From positions 1 to 54,897 of the forward strand of contig JABAYY010000055.1 of NCBI GenBank assembly GCA_018608765.1: 54,897 bases of DNA, written 5' to 3'. This DNA is from Flavobacteriaceae bacterium (GTDB lineage: Bacteria; Bacteroidota; Bacteroidia; Flavobacteriales; Flavobacteriaceae). Shown here one piece after another: positions 45,096 to 53,125 of the stretch (the stretch's first letter is position 1; each line of letters opens with the position of its first letter). A program made the position numbers and the translations under genes. The notes under the pieces are model-generated. The model did no database searches, had not been told where the DNA came from, and was given only the letters and a program-made list of their open reading frames with translations.

Positions 45096-45151
45096 TTTAT
45101 CAATATAAATTTTAAATATAAGTCTCGATGTAATCATCGGGATTTTTTTTT
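45075..45151 (+). promoter_or_regulatory. Attenuator: antiterminator/terminator switch upstream of pheA
   Basis: Terminator: tctcgatg (45123-45130), loop taat, catcggga (45135-45142), then nine T (45143-45151) that touch the pheA ATG. Antiterminator: atcgaggc inside the leader ORF (45075-45082) pairs with gtctcgat (45122-45129), eight pairs with one G-T, which destroys the terminator. The AT-rich part between them can fold into its own small hairpin (aattta with taaatt, 45094-45111), bringing the arms together. A ribosome finishing the leader would mask 45075-45082 and allow termination; one stalled at Phe/Tyr codons would leave it free. The same hairpin also covers the ribosome-binding region of pheA. 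Confidence 0.82.
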
Positions 45152-45979
45152 ATGACAAAAAAAGTAGCCATACAAGGAATTGAAGGGTCGTTCCATCACA
45201 TCGTTTCTCAAACATATTTTGAGGAAGCTGTTGCGGTGCAACCTTACCTTTCATTTAGCGAAGTTGTGGAGAGCTTAATGTCTAACAACTCGGACGTGGC
45301 TATCATGGCGCTAGAGAATTCAATTGCGGGTTCTATTATTCCTAATTATGCACACATCAATGATCAGGATTTACATATTACGGGTGAGTATTTTTTAGAA
45401 ATTCAACACAATCTGATGGCACTCAAAGAGCAAACCATTCAGGATATAAAAGAAGTGTTTTCGCATCCCATGGCGTTATTACAGTGTAAAGAATTTTTTA
45501 AACAACACCCCCACATAAAATTAATCGAAGATACTGATACTGCTGAGGTTGCCAAACGAATTTCTGAAAACCAACTTCAAGGCGTCGCTGCAATTGCGAG
45601 TGTACAAGCCGCGCAACTATTTGATTTGGAAATTCTGGCAAATAGTATTCAAACAATCAAGCACAATGAAACCCGATTTGTCGTTGTAGAAAGAACCCCA
45701 TCTACACACAATAAAGCCACAATTAATAAAGCCTCGGTTAAATTTCTATTAGATCACAAACGCGGTAGTTTATCAGCAATGCTCAACGTAATGAGCGATT
45801 GTAATTTGAATTTAACCAAAATACAATCCTTACCAAAAATTGATACTCCATGGAAATACGCCTTTTTTGTGGATATTACTTTTGAGAATTTCTCCGATTA
45901 TGAAAAGGGAAAAGCCATTATGAAACTTATGGCTGAAGAATTTAAGATTTTAGGGGAATATAAAAACGCAAAAAAATAA
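45152..45979 (+). CDS. pheA: Prephenate dehydratase with ACT domain
   Basis: A 275-residue enzyme that converts prephenate to phenylpyruvate. The catalytic domain (1-180) begins KKVAIQGIEGSFHH and contains ALENSIAGSI and the essential Thr-Arg-Phe motif at 174-176 (HNETRFVVVE). The ACT regulatory domain (about 195-270) reads VKFLLDHKRGSLSAMLNVMSDCNLNLTKIQSLPKIDTPWKYAFFVD. The Phe-binding ESRP motif of E. coli-type enzymes is IQSLP here, so allosteric feedback may differ. No chorismate mutase is fused; that activity is supplied by the fourth gene of the operon. The stop codon overlaps the next start in TAATG. Confidence 0.95.
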   Translation: MTKKVAIQGIEGSFHHIVSQTYFEEAVAVQPYLSFSEVVESLMSNNSDVAIMALENSIAGSIIPNYAHINDQDLHITGEYFLEIQHNLMALKEQTIQDIKEVFSHPMALLQCKEFFKQHPHIKLIEDTDTAEVAKRISENQLQGVAAIASVQAAQLFDLEILANSIQTIKHNETRFVVVERTPSTHNKATINKASVKFLLDHKRGSLSAMLNVMSDCNLNLTKIQSLPKIDTPWKYAFFVDITFENFSDYEKGKAIMKLMAEEFKILGEYKNAKK

Positions 45980-47121
45980 TGGTCACTGCCAATCGATTAC
46001 ATACCGTTGAAGAATACTACTTCTCTAAAAAATTAAGAGAAGTCAATGCCATGAAAGCTGCCGGTGCGCCCATCATCAATTTAGGCATCGGAAGCCCTGA
46101 TTTGGCACCACCAAAAACCGTCATCTCTGCGATTACTGACTGTCTGATGGATGCGTCAGCACATAAATACCAAAGCTATCAAGGGTTGCCAGAACTACGG
46201 TCGGCCATGGCAGACTTTTACCAAACCCATTATAATGTAAGTCTAAACTCCGAAAACGAAGTCTTACCATTAATTGGAAGTAAAGAAGGGATTATGCATA
46301 TTTCTATGGCGTATCTCAATGAAGGCGATGCCGTTTTAATTCCAAATCCTGGCTATCCAACCTATACTTCGGTTACAAAATTAGTAGGGGCAGACCCTAT
46401 TTTTTACGACTTAAAAGCGAACTCCAATTGGCAACCAGATTTAGCGGCTTTAGAAGCGATGGATTTGTCCAAGGTGAAAATCATGTGGGTCAATTATCCA
46501 CACATGCCAACAGGAACTTTTGGAGATCACACAATCCTAAAAACACTGGTTACATTTGCTAAAAAACATTCTATTTTACTCATTAATGACAACCCTTATA
46601 GTTTTATTTTAAATGACAATCCTTCTAGTATTTTTAATGTTGAAGGGGCAAAAGAAGTTTGTTTAGAACTAAATTCTTTGAGTAAAACTTTTAACATGGC
46701 TGGATGGCGTGTGGGAATGTTAACAGGTTCAGCGACACATTTACAGAATGTGATTAAAGTTAAAAGCAATATGGATTCGGGAATGTTTTACGGAATTCAA
46801 AAAGGCGCTATTGAAGCTCTAAACAGTTCCAAAAACTGGTTCAAGGATTTAAATAAAATCTATGCCGAACGTCGTGCACTCGTGTGGGAATTAGCCACTG
46901 CTCTTAACTGTACGTTTGAAACAACAACTTCAGGAATGTTTGTATGGGCCAAATTACCATCGGATTTAAAATCAGAAACTTTTATTGACACCCTATTGCA
47001 AAAGCATCACATATTTATTGCACCAGGAACCATATTTGGAAGTAATGGAGAAGGCTATATCCGATTCTCATTATGTGCACCAAAAGAAAGTATTCAATCC
47101 GCTATAAAACGAGTCTCATGA
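45979..47121 (+). CDS. PLP-dependent aminotransferase class I/II (likely aromatic)
   Basis: A 380-residue fold-type I aminotransferase. It has INLGIGSPDLAPP, KYQSYQGLPELRSAMADFY, IPNPGYPTYTSV, the substrate-side WVNYPHMPTGTF, LINDNPYSFI and the PLP Lys236 in LNSLSKTFNMAGWRVGMLTG. Its place between pheA and tyrA, with 1-bp and 4-bp overlaps, makes it the probable transaminase of phenylpyruvate and 4-hydroxyphenylpyruvate, the last step to Phe and Tyr. By sequence alone aspartate, alanine or LL-diaminopimelate aminotransferase cannot be excluded. Confidence 0.9.
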   Translation: MVTANRLHTVEEYYFSKKLREVNAMKAAGAPIINLGIGSPDLAPPKTVISAITDCLMDASAHKYQSYQGLPELRSAMADFYQTHYNVSLNSENEVLPLIGSKEGIMHISMAYLNEGDAVLIPNPGYPTYTSVTKLVGADPIFYDLKANSNWQPDLAALEAMDLSKVKIMWVNYPHMPTGTFGDHTILKTLVTFAKKHSILLINDNPYSFILNDNPSSIFNVEGAKEVCLELNSLSKTFNMAGWRVGMLTGSATHLQNVIKVKSNMDSGMFYGIQKGAIEALNSSKNWFKDLNKIYAERRALVWELATALNCTFETTTSGMFVWAKLPSDLKSETFIDTLLQKHHIFIAPGTIFGSNGEGYIRFSLCAPKESIQSAIKRVS

Positions 47122-47969
47122 AACAGGTAAGCATCATAGGGATTGGATTAATTGGCGGGAGTTTTGCGTTGGATTTAAAACAACACATTCCAGGAATTCA
47201 GATCACAGGAATAGATCAAAATAAAACGCATTTAACAGAAGCTTTAACCCTCGGTATTTTGGATCAAATAGGGGATTTAAACTCCCTTAAACATTCAGAC
47301 TTAGTTGTATTGGCAATTCCCGTAAATGCAGCGTTGGAGGTATTGCCTCAGGTCTTAAATTTAATTTCAGACCAAGCGGTAGTGATAGATATGGGCTCCA
47401 CCAAAGAAGCCATTTGTAAAGCTGCATCCACCCATCCCAGACGCGCCCAGTTTTTAGCAACACACCCCATAGCAGGTACCGAATTTTCTGGCCCCTCCGC
47501 TGCCATACATGGCCTGTTTAAGAACAAAACAAATATCATTTGTGAGGTCGAGAAAACCTTACCAGCCTTAGGAGAATTGGTTTTAACTCTTTTCAAAACA
47601 ATGGGAATGCATTTGCGTTTTATGCCCGCAAATGATCATGATAAACACATTGCGTATGTATCGCATTTATCACATATCAGCTCTTTTATGTTAGGAAAAA
47701 CAGTTATTGACAAAGAAAAAAATGAACGAGATATTTTTGATATGGCAGGCAGTGGATTTGAATCTACAGTACGATTGGCTAAAAGTTCGCCCGATATGTG
47801 GACCCCAATTTTTGAACAAAACAAAGTCAATGTTATAGAAACGCTTACAGAATACATTCAAAATTTGAATCAATTTAAGGCCTATATGGAAAAAGATGAT
47901 TTTGATGCAGTACATAACGAAATGAAAAACACGAATCATATAAAACAAATATTAAAAGGAATTGCTTAA
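47118..47969 (+). CDS. tyrA: Prephenate dehydrogenase
   Basis: A 283-residue protein starting at the ATG within ATGA at the end of the aminotransferase gene; the longer upstream frame overlaps that gene by 49 bp and is rejected. The NAD-binding motif IIGIGLIGGSFALDL opens the protein, followed by LVVLAIPVNAALEVL, VIDMGSTKEAI, FLATHPIAGTEFSGPSAA (active-site His region) and HDKHIAYVSHLSHISSFML. It oxidatively decarboxylates prephenate to 4-hydroxyphenylpyruvate, the branch to tyrosine. No ACT domain is seen at the C-terminus, so tyrosine control is likely to rest on the operon attenuator and on DAHP synthase. Confidence 0.95.
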   Translation: MKQVSIIGIGLIGGSFALDLKQHIPGIQITGIDQNKTHLTEALTLGILDQIGDLNSLKHSDLVVLAIPVNAALEVLPQVLNLISDQAVVIDMGSTKEAICKAASTHPRRAQFLATHPIAGTEFSGPSAAIHGLFKNKTNIICEVEKTLPALGELVLTLFKTMGMHLRFMPANDHDKHIAYVSHLSHISSFMLGKTVIDKEKNERDIFDMAGSGFESTVRLAKSSPDMWTPIFEQNKVNVIETLTEYIQNLNQFKAYMEKDDFDAVHNEMKNTNHIKQILKGIA

Positions 47970-47980
47970 TAACAATAAAA

Positions 47981-49063
47981 ATGGAAAACAAAAAAGAACT
48001 AGGAAATTGGTTGAACGAATTGAATCTCGACCACCCTTTAGTAATCGCTGGCCCTTGTAGTGCTGAGACAGAAGAACAAGTATTAAGAATTGCGCATGAG
48101 CTAAAAGATACGGATGTAAGCTATTACCGTGCTGGAATTTGGAAACCTCGAACTCGCCCAGGAAATTTTGAAGGCGTAGGCGCATTGGGTCTAAAATGGC
48201 TTCAAAAAGTAAAGGCTGAAACAGGTTTAAAAACAGCGACCGAAGTTGCCAACAGAGCCCATGTTGAATTGGCTTTAGAACACGATATTGATCTGCTATG
48301 GATTGGTGCCCGCTCTACAGTGAGCCCATTCATTGTTCAAGAAATTGCAGATGCTTTACAAGGGACTGACAAAGTAGTCTTGGTTAAAAACCCTGTCAAT
48401 CCAGACTTAGCCCTATGGCTAGGAGCAATTGAGCGTTTGGCAACAGCTGACATTAAAAATTTAGGAGTCATTCACAGAGGGTTTTCCTCTTATGAAAAAA
48501 CAAAATATAGAAATACACCAGAATGGCAAATGGCAATTGAACTGCAAACAAAGTTTCCAGACCTTCCATTAATTAACGACCCTTCTCATATTACAGGAAA
48601 ACGTGATATGATTTTTGATGTTTCTCAAACCGCATTGGATTTGAATTTTGATGGACTGATGATTGAAACCCATTTTGATCCTGACAATGCATGGAGTGAT
48701 GCGGCACAACAAGTCACACCTGCGTCATTGATTCAAATTATGAAAGATTTAAAAATCAGAAAAGAATCGACTCCAGAAGTTGCTTACAACGACCAACTTA
48801 AAAATTTACGAGCTCAAATAGATGTGATGGACAATCAGTTGCTTGAAACTTTAGGGAAGCGAATGAAAGCTGCCGAAAGTATCGGGGCTCTTAAAAAACA
48901 AGAAAATGTGGCTGTTTTACAAAGCAAACGTTGGAATGAAATTTTAGGGAAGATGGTTCTCGAAGGAGAACAACACAACTTGAGTGAAGAGTTTATTCTC
49001 AAACTGTTTAAAGCAGTACACCAAGAATCGATCAATCACCAAGAATTGATTTTGAATAAGTAA
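47981..49063 (+). CDS. Bifunctional 3-deoxy-7-phosphoheptulonate synthase / chorismate mutase
   Basis: A 360-residue fusion. Residues 1-260 are a type I-beta DAHP synthase (KDO8P-synthase-like): PLVIAGPCSAETEEQVL, YYRAGIWKPRTRPGNFEGVG, TATEVANRAHVELALEHDIDLLWIGARS, VLVKNPVNPDLALWLGAIERL, INDPSHITGKRD and GLMIETHFDPDNAWSDAAQQVTP. Residues about 268-355 are an AroQ-class chorismate mutase (LKNLRAQIDVMDNQLLETLGKRMKAAESIGALKKQ). So the operon holds both the first step of the shikimate route and the branch step from chorismate to prephenate. It follows tyrA by 11 bp and ends at a strong terminator. Confidence 0.95.
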   Translation: MENKKELGNWLNELNLDHPLVIAGPCSAETEEQVLRIAHELKDTDVSYYRAGIWKPRTRPGNFEGVGALGLKWLQKVKAETGLKTATEVANRAHVELALEHDIDLLWIGARSTVSPFIVQEIADALQGTDKVVLVKNPVNPDLALWLGAIERLATADIKNLGVIHRGFSSYEKTKYRNTPEWQMAIELQTKFPDLPLINDPSHITGKRDMIFDVSQTALDLNFDGLMIETHFDPDNAWSDAAQQVTPASLIQIMKDLKIRKESTPEVAYNDQLKNLRAQIDVMDNQLLETLGKRMKAAESIGALKKQENVAVLQSKRWNEILGKMVLEGEQHNLSEEFILKLFKAVHQESINHQELILNK

Positions 49064-49066
49064 AAC

Positions 49067-49096
49067 AAAAAAGGCTCGCGATGCGAGCCTTTTTTT
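49067..49096. terminator. Bidirectional terminator ending the aromatic operon
   Basis: An A-run, stem ggctcgc/gcgagcc (49073-49079 with 49083-49089), loop gat, and a T-run to 49096. It also serves the convergent gene at 49115. Confidence 0.92.
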
Positions 49097-49114
49097 ATTG
49101 GTTTATGTGGTGTA

Positions 49115-49921
49115 TTATTTAATAGAAAAATCAAATACAGATTGATTTGTACGTCCGTTAGGTACGTTACCTTGATAAATAAAGCAATATTCACCTGGCT
49201 CTAAACTTTCAGGAACAACTGTAAATTTGTTGTTTCCAATCGTTTCAATCTTAAATGGAAGAGATGCTTTTGGATCGATTCCGTTACTGCTTGTAAACAT
49301 ATTTGATTTAGAAGTAATCACTTCTCTTAAATTTTTGGACTTTTTCACTCTCATCTTTACCAATACAAATTCATTTGGAGAGGTTGCAACTCTAAACCAC
49401 CAGTTAAATAAATTTGGACTTTTTCCTTGGAAGTTTTGCATGTTATCGGCACTAGTGTCAGGATCAAAAATAAACGTGAATTCAGGAGATCTTGATGTAA
49501 TCACATTATTAGAAGTTCTTTTTGGCAGCTGCGATTTTACTTTTGCGTTTATTAAACCAGAAACTAATTGTTGTGCAACTGCATTTTGATTTGTTCCTGA
49601 AAAAACAGAAGCTAAGATTGGTTTAAGCGAATCGTCTGCAGCTAGATAATAAATTCCTGTTTTAGATTTTGTACTAAACTCAGCTTTTTGCATAACCAAG
49701 GCAATTACCTCAGAAGACACACCGGACTGTTTTAGTTTTGATAAGGCCGAAATAGAAGCATCAAAATCGACATCTGAAGAGTTGATTTTACTTAAAATAA
49801 TGGTTTCATCGAAACCTAATTCTTTCATTTGAATAATCGAGGCATTAGTAATAACCTCTTGCGCATTAGCGAATTGTAATGCTACTGTAAGTAACAAAAC
49901 AAATAGTGTTGTTTTTTTCAT
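49115..49921 (-). CDS. Secreted protein of unknown function
   Basis: A 268-residue protein read from the ATG at 49921, where the signal peptide MKKTTLFVLLLTVALQFANAQ starts; an upstream in-frame ATG would add eight polar residues. After the signal comes a helical segment with VITNASIIQMKELGFDETIILSKINSSDVDFDASISALSKLKQSGVSSEVIALVMQ, a pattern seen in several secreted Bacteroidota proteins. The rest appears to be a beta-rich domain (TFIFDPDT, NWWFRVATSPNEFVLVKMRVKKS, LEPGEYCFIYQG, SVFDFSIK). No enzyme motif was recognised. It is a single gene, divergent from rsgA. Confidence 0.7.
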   Translation of the reverse strand: MKKTTLFVLLLTVALQFANAQEVITNASIIQMKELGFDETIILSKINSSDVDFDASISALSKLKQSGVSSEVIALVMQKAEFSTKSKTGIYYLAADDSLKPILASVFSGTNQNAVAQQLVSGLINAKVKSQLPKRTSNNVITSRSPEFTFIFDPDTSADNMQNFQGKSPNLFNWWFRVATSPNEFVLVKMRVKKSKNLREVITSKSNMFTSSNGIDPKASLPFKIETIGNNKFTVVPESLEPGEYCFIYQGNVPNGRTNQSVFDFSIK

Positions 49922-50006
49922 ATCTAAAGTTAAATTGGATTTCAAAGGTATAATAAAATATATTAAAAAGAAATGTGTTTCTTTGTTTAGATATTTAAAA
50001 TTAAGA

Positions 50007-50957
50007 ATGACAGGAATTGTTTATAAATCTACGGGGAGTTGGTACTCTATTAAGTCCCATGAAGGCGCATTCTATGAATGCCGTATCAAAGGGAAATTCC
50101 GAATTCAGGGTATTAAGAGCACCAACCCATTAGCAGTTGGTGATTGTGTAGATTTTGAGTTAGAAACAAGTAACAATACCGAAACGGGAGTTATTACAAC
50201 AATCCATCCCCGTACAAACTACATCGTTCGGAAATCTGTGAACCTGTCTAAACAAACCCATATCATTGCGAGTAATATCGATCAAGTATTTTTATTAATC
50301 ACCATTGATAGTCCTCCGACATTCACAAGTTTTATTGATCGTTTTTTAGCAACTACAGAAGCCTATGCCATTAAAGCTGTTTTGCTTTTTAATAAGGTGG
50401 ATGTTAATGACGAAACTACTCAGAAAATTGTACAAGAATTGTCTGACCTTTATGAAGGCATTGGATACCAGTGTTTAAGTATTTCTGCCAAAACAGGGGA
50501 GAATATTGAAGCTGTTAAAACCTTGATGACTGGAAAGTCAAGTATGTTTGCGGGACATTCAGGCGTTGGGAAATCTACTTTAGTTAACTCTATTGAGCCT
50601 GGATTGAATATCAAAACAAAAGAAATTTCAGAGCAACACAAACAAGGTCAGCACACAACCACCTTTGCAGAAATGTTTGATTTGAGCTTTGATGCCCGAA
50701 TTATTGATACACCTGGAATTAAAGGATTTGGTGTCGTGGATATGGAACCTGCCGAAGTCGATAATTATTTCCCTGAGTTATTCGCTTTAAAACAATCCTG
50801 TAAATTTAATAATTGTCTGCATTTACACGAACCCCAATGTGCGGTCAAAAAAGCACTCGAAAACGATCTAATTGCAGCATCACGTTATAAAAGCTACACA
50901 CAAATTTTGGAAGGTGATGACGAACATTACCGAACGGATAACTACGAGCCAAAATGA
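50007..50957 (+). CDS. rsgA: Ribosome small-subunit-dependent GTPase A
   Basis: A 316-residue circularly permuted GTPase that helps mature the 30S subunit. The start at 50007 (MTGIVYKSTGSWY) gives the usual N-terminal OB-fold; the longer frame from 49935 covers the promoter region and adds an atypical basic tail. GTPase motifs occur in permuted order: NKVD (G4), SAKTGENI (G5), GHSGVGKSTL (G1), then DTPG (G3). A C-terminal zinc knuckle is seen in CKFNNCLHLHEPQCAV. It overlaps dtd by 4 bp (ATGA). Confidence 0.95.
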   Translation: MTGIVYKSTGSWYSIKSHEGAFYECRIKGKFRIQGIKSTNPLAVGDCVDFELETSNNTETGVITTIHPRTNYIVRKSVNLSKQTHIIASNIDQVFLLITIDSPPTFTSFIDRFLATTEAYAIKAVLLFNKVDVNDETTQKIVQELSDLYEGIGYQCLSISAKTGENIEAVKTLMTGKSSMFAGHSGVGKSTLVNSIEPGLNIKTKEISEQHKQGQHTTTFAEMFDLSFDARIIDTPGIKGFGVVDMEPAEVDNYFPELFALKQSCKFNNCLHLHEPQCAVKKALENDLIAASRYKSYTQILEGDDEHYRTDNYEPK

Positions 50958-51406
50958 GAGCGGTGATTCAAAGAGTTTCCAAAGCAAGTGTTACCATAGA
51001 AGGAACTAAAGTGGCAGATATTGCTTCTGGTTTATTAGTGCTTTTAGGGGTTATCGACTCAGATACTCCAGAAGATATTCAGTGGTTGAGCAACAAACTG
51101 ACCAATCTCCGTATTTTTAATGATACAGATGGAGTTATGAATACCTCACTAAAAGACAGCAACGGTTCGGCTATTGTGGTAAGTCAGTTTACTCTGCATG
51201 CACAAACAAAAAAAGGTAATCGCCCCAGTTATATCAAAGCAGCCAAACCTGAAGTAGCGAAACCACTTTACGAGCAATTTGTACGTCAATTTGAAATAGA
51301 TTTAGGACAAACCATCCAAACGGGTGCGTTTGGTGCTGATATGAAAGTGGCACTTTTAAATGATGGTCCTGTTACCATTATTATAGATTCTAAAGCTCGA
51401 GAATAA
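50954..51406 (+). CDS. dtd: D-aminoacyl-tRNA deacylase
   Basis: A 150-residue enzyme that removes D-amino acids (and glycine from tRNA-Ala) from mischarged tRNAs. It begins MRAVIQRVSKASVTIEG. The two active-site signatures are VVSQFTLHAQTKKGNRPSY (SQxxL) and NDGPVTIIIDSK (GPVT). Full length for the family. The start overlaps the rsgA stop in ATGA, so the two are translationally coupled. Confidence 0.97.
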   Translation: MRAVIQRVSKASVTIEGTKVADIASGLLVLLGVIDSDTPEDIQWLSNKLTNLRIFNDTDGVMNTSLKDSNGSAIVVSQFTLHAQTKKGNRPSYIKAAKPEVAKPLYEQFVRQFEIDLGQTIQTGAFGADMKVALLNDGPVTIIIDSKARE

Positions 51407-51495
51407 GGAGTTGTTTTACATACTGTTATTTTAACTAATTTAATTTGATTTCTTTTGAACATTGACTAATTTAGTCCTTCAATAATTTTCTATAA

Positions 51496-51822
51496 ATGGA
51501 CCTTCAACACGCACAGAAAACAGTCGATAATTGGATCAAAGCGCATGGCGTTCGCTATTTTAATGAACTCACCAATATGGCACAACTCACAGAAGAAGTG
51601 GGTGAAGTAGCGCGCATTATATCAAGACGATACGGAGAGCAAAGCGAAAAAGAAAGCGATAAAAACAAAGATTTAGGCGAAGAATTAGCAGATGTTTTAT
51701 TCGTAGTTCTTTGTTTAGCCAATCAAACTGGTGTAAATTTGCAAGACGCTTTTGACAAAAAGCTAGAGATAAAAACCAAACGGGATCATAACCGTCATCA
51801 TAGCAACGAAAAACTAAAATAG
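51496..51822 (+). CDS. MazG-like nucleotide pyrophosphohydrolase
   Basis: A 108-residue protein with an all-alpha MazG fold. Metal-binding acidic motifs are EEVGE (in QLTEEVGEVARII) and EELADVLF (in LGEELADVLFVVL), the E-x-x-E and E-x-x-D pattern that binds Mg2+. Such enzymes hydrolyse non-canonical or excess (d)NTPs to NMP and PPi. The single-domain form fits small MazG-like proteins in Bacteroidota. It sits 89 bp after dtd and only 3 bp before aroA. Confidence 0.88.
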   Translation: MDLQHAQKTVDNWIKAHGVRYFNELTNMAQLTEEVGEVARIISRRYGEQSEKESDKNKDLGEELADVLFVVLCLANQTGVNLQDAFDKKLEIKTKRDHNRHHSNEKLK

Positions 51823-51825
51823 ATT

Positions 51826-53058
51826 TTGCATCTTTTCCTTCAAAATTCAACCATAAACCCAAGTACTAATATTACGATTACTGGGTCTAAAAGTGAGTCG
51901 AACCGACTGTTATTATTAAAAGCACTTTTTGAAAATTTAGAAATTCAGAACGTTTCCAATTCTGATGACAGTCAGTATATGCTAAAAGCATTAGATTCTG
52001 AAAATTCTACTGTAGATATTCACCATGCAGGTACCGCCATGCGTTTTTTGACGGCTTATTTTGCGACTTTAGAAGGTCAAACAACCCTACTAACAGGGTC
52101 ACAAAGAATGCAAGAACGTCCGATTAAAATTTTAGTGGACACGCTCAGAGCATTAGGGGCAGACATAGAATATGACAAAGAAGAGGGGTATCCACCCTTA
52201 CGAATCACAGGAAAAACTCTGCTCAAGGACGAAGTCCGAATGAAAGCGAATGTGAGTAGTCAGTACATCTCCGCATTGCTGTTAATGGCAACCAAACTAA
52301 AGAATGGATTGATATTACATCTTGAGGGGAAAATCACTTCGGTTCCTTACATAAAAATGACACTTTCGTTATTAGACCAACTCGGCGTTGAAACTAGTTT
52401 TGAAGGTCAGGTAATTCAGGTGAAACCTTATTTAGAGACCGTTTCAAAAACGTTTATTGTAGAGTCTGATTGGTCGTCCGCTTCCTATTTTTATAGCATT
52501 GTTGCCTTAAGTCCAGTAGGGACTCAAATAAATTTGAGTACCTACAAAAAAGACAGTTTACAAGGCGATGCAGTTTTGCAAGAGATTTACACGAACTTAG
52601 GGGTTCAAACAACTTTTGAAGGAGCTACTATCAACTTAAAAAAAATCAACACCAAAGTACCGGATAGTTTAAATTTAGATTTAGCCAATGCGCCTGATAT
52701 CGCACAAACCATAGTGGTGACCTGTTTAGGGCTTCAAATAAAGTGTAAGCTTACAGGTTTGCATACCCTGAAAATTAAAGAGACCGATCGTTTAGAAGCA
52801 TTGAAAAATGAAATTTATAAATTCGGAACCTCCATTGATATTACGGATGACAGCTTACACCTCTCAGACTTTAAACCCTTAATATCGGGAGCAATTGTAG
52901 AAACCTATAACGATCATCGCATGGCGATGGCATTTGCGCCCCTAGCGCTCAAAACATCATTCTCTATAAACGAGGCTGAAGTGGTTTCAAAATCCTTCCC
53001 TGATTTTTGGGAGAATTTAGCAGAATTAGGGTTCAATAGTTCTAAATCTCAAAAATAA
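51826..53058 (+). CDS. aroA: 3-phosphoshikimate 1-carboxyvinyltransferase (EPSP synthase), TTG start
   Basis: A 410-residue enzyme that joins shikimate-3-phosphate with PEP, the sixth shikimate step. Motifs: ITGSKSESNRLLLLKAL (normally GSKS near residue 20), HAGTAMRFLTAYFATLEG, GSQRMQERPIKILVDTLRALGA, VSSQYISALLLMA, LKIKETDRLEALKNEI and YNDHRMAMAFAPLAL. There is no ATG that would give a full N-terminus. The frame opens after an in-frame stop that is the TAG of the MazG-like gene, leaving only ATT at 51823 or TTG at 51826, so TTG is proposed, 3 bp past the upstream stop. Translational coupling to the MazG-like gene is likely. Confidence 0.95.
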   Translation: MHLFLQNSTINPSTNITITGSKSESNRLLLLKALFENLEIQNVSNSDDSQYMLKALDSENSTVDIHHAGTAMRFLTAYFATLEGQTTLLTGSQRMQERPIKILVDTLRALGADIEYDKEEGYPPLRITGKTLLKDEVRMKANVSSQYISALLLMATKLKNGLILHLEGKITSVPYIKMTLSLLDQLGVETSFEGQVIQVKPYLETVSKTFIVESDWSSASYFYSIVALSPVGTQINLSTYKKDSLQGDAVLQEIYTNLGVQTTFEGATINLKKINTKVPDSLNLDLANAPDIAQTIVVTCLGLQIKCKLTGLHTLKIKETDRLEALKNEIYKFGTSIDITDDSLHLSDFKPLISGAIVETYNDHRMAMAFAPLALKTSFSINEAEVVSKSFPDFWENLAELGFNSSKSQK

Positions 53059-53070
53059 AGGTTCAAATAC

Positions 53071-53102
53071 TTGACAACGCCTATTTTGAGGTCGTATATT
53101 CG
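53071..53102 (+). promoter_or_regulatory. Candidate queA promoter
   Basis: TTGACA at 53071-53076 is followed after 18 bases by TATATTCG at 53095-53102. The second box fits TAnnTTTG in seven of eight positions. Read as the usual Bacteroidota promoter, the TTG to TA distance is 21, slightly long. It lies 23 bases before the queA start. Confidence 0.4.
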
Positions 53103-53125
53103 CAGCTTGACATTAAAAACCAAGT

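Noticed and set aside
49227-49589. A 120-codon ORF antisense to the secreted unknown protein
   Set aside because: The minus-strand frame has a clean signal peptide, a terminator and protein-like domain structure; the plus-strand frame has none of these.
49935-50006. N-terminal extension of rsgA by 24 residues
   Set aside because: The extension is Lys-rich and lies in the divergent promoter region; RsgA homologues begin at the OB-fold strand that starts with MTGIVYKS.
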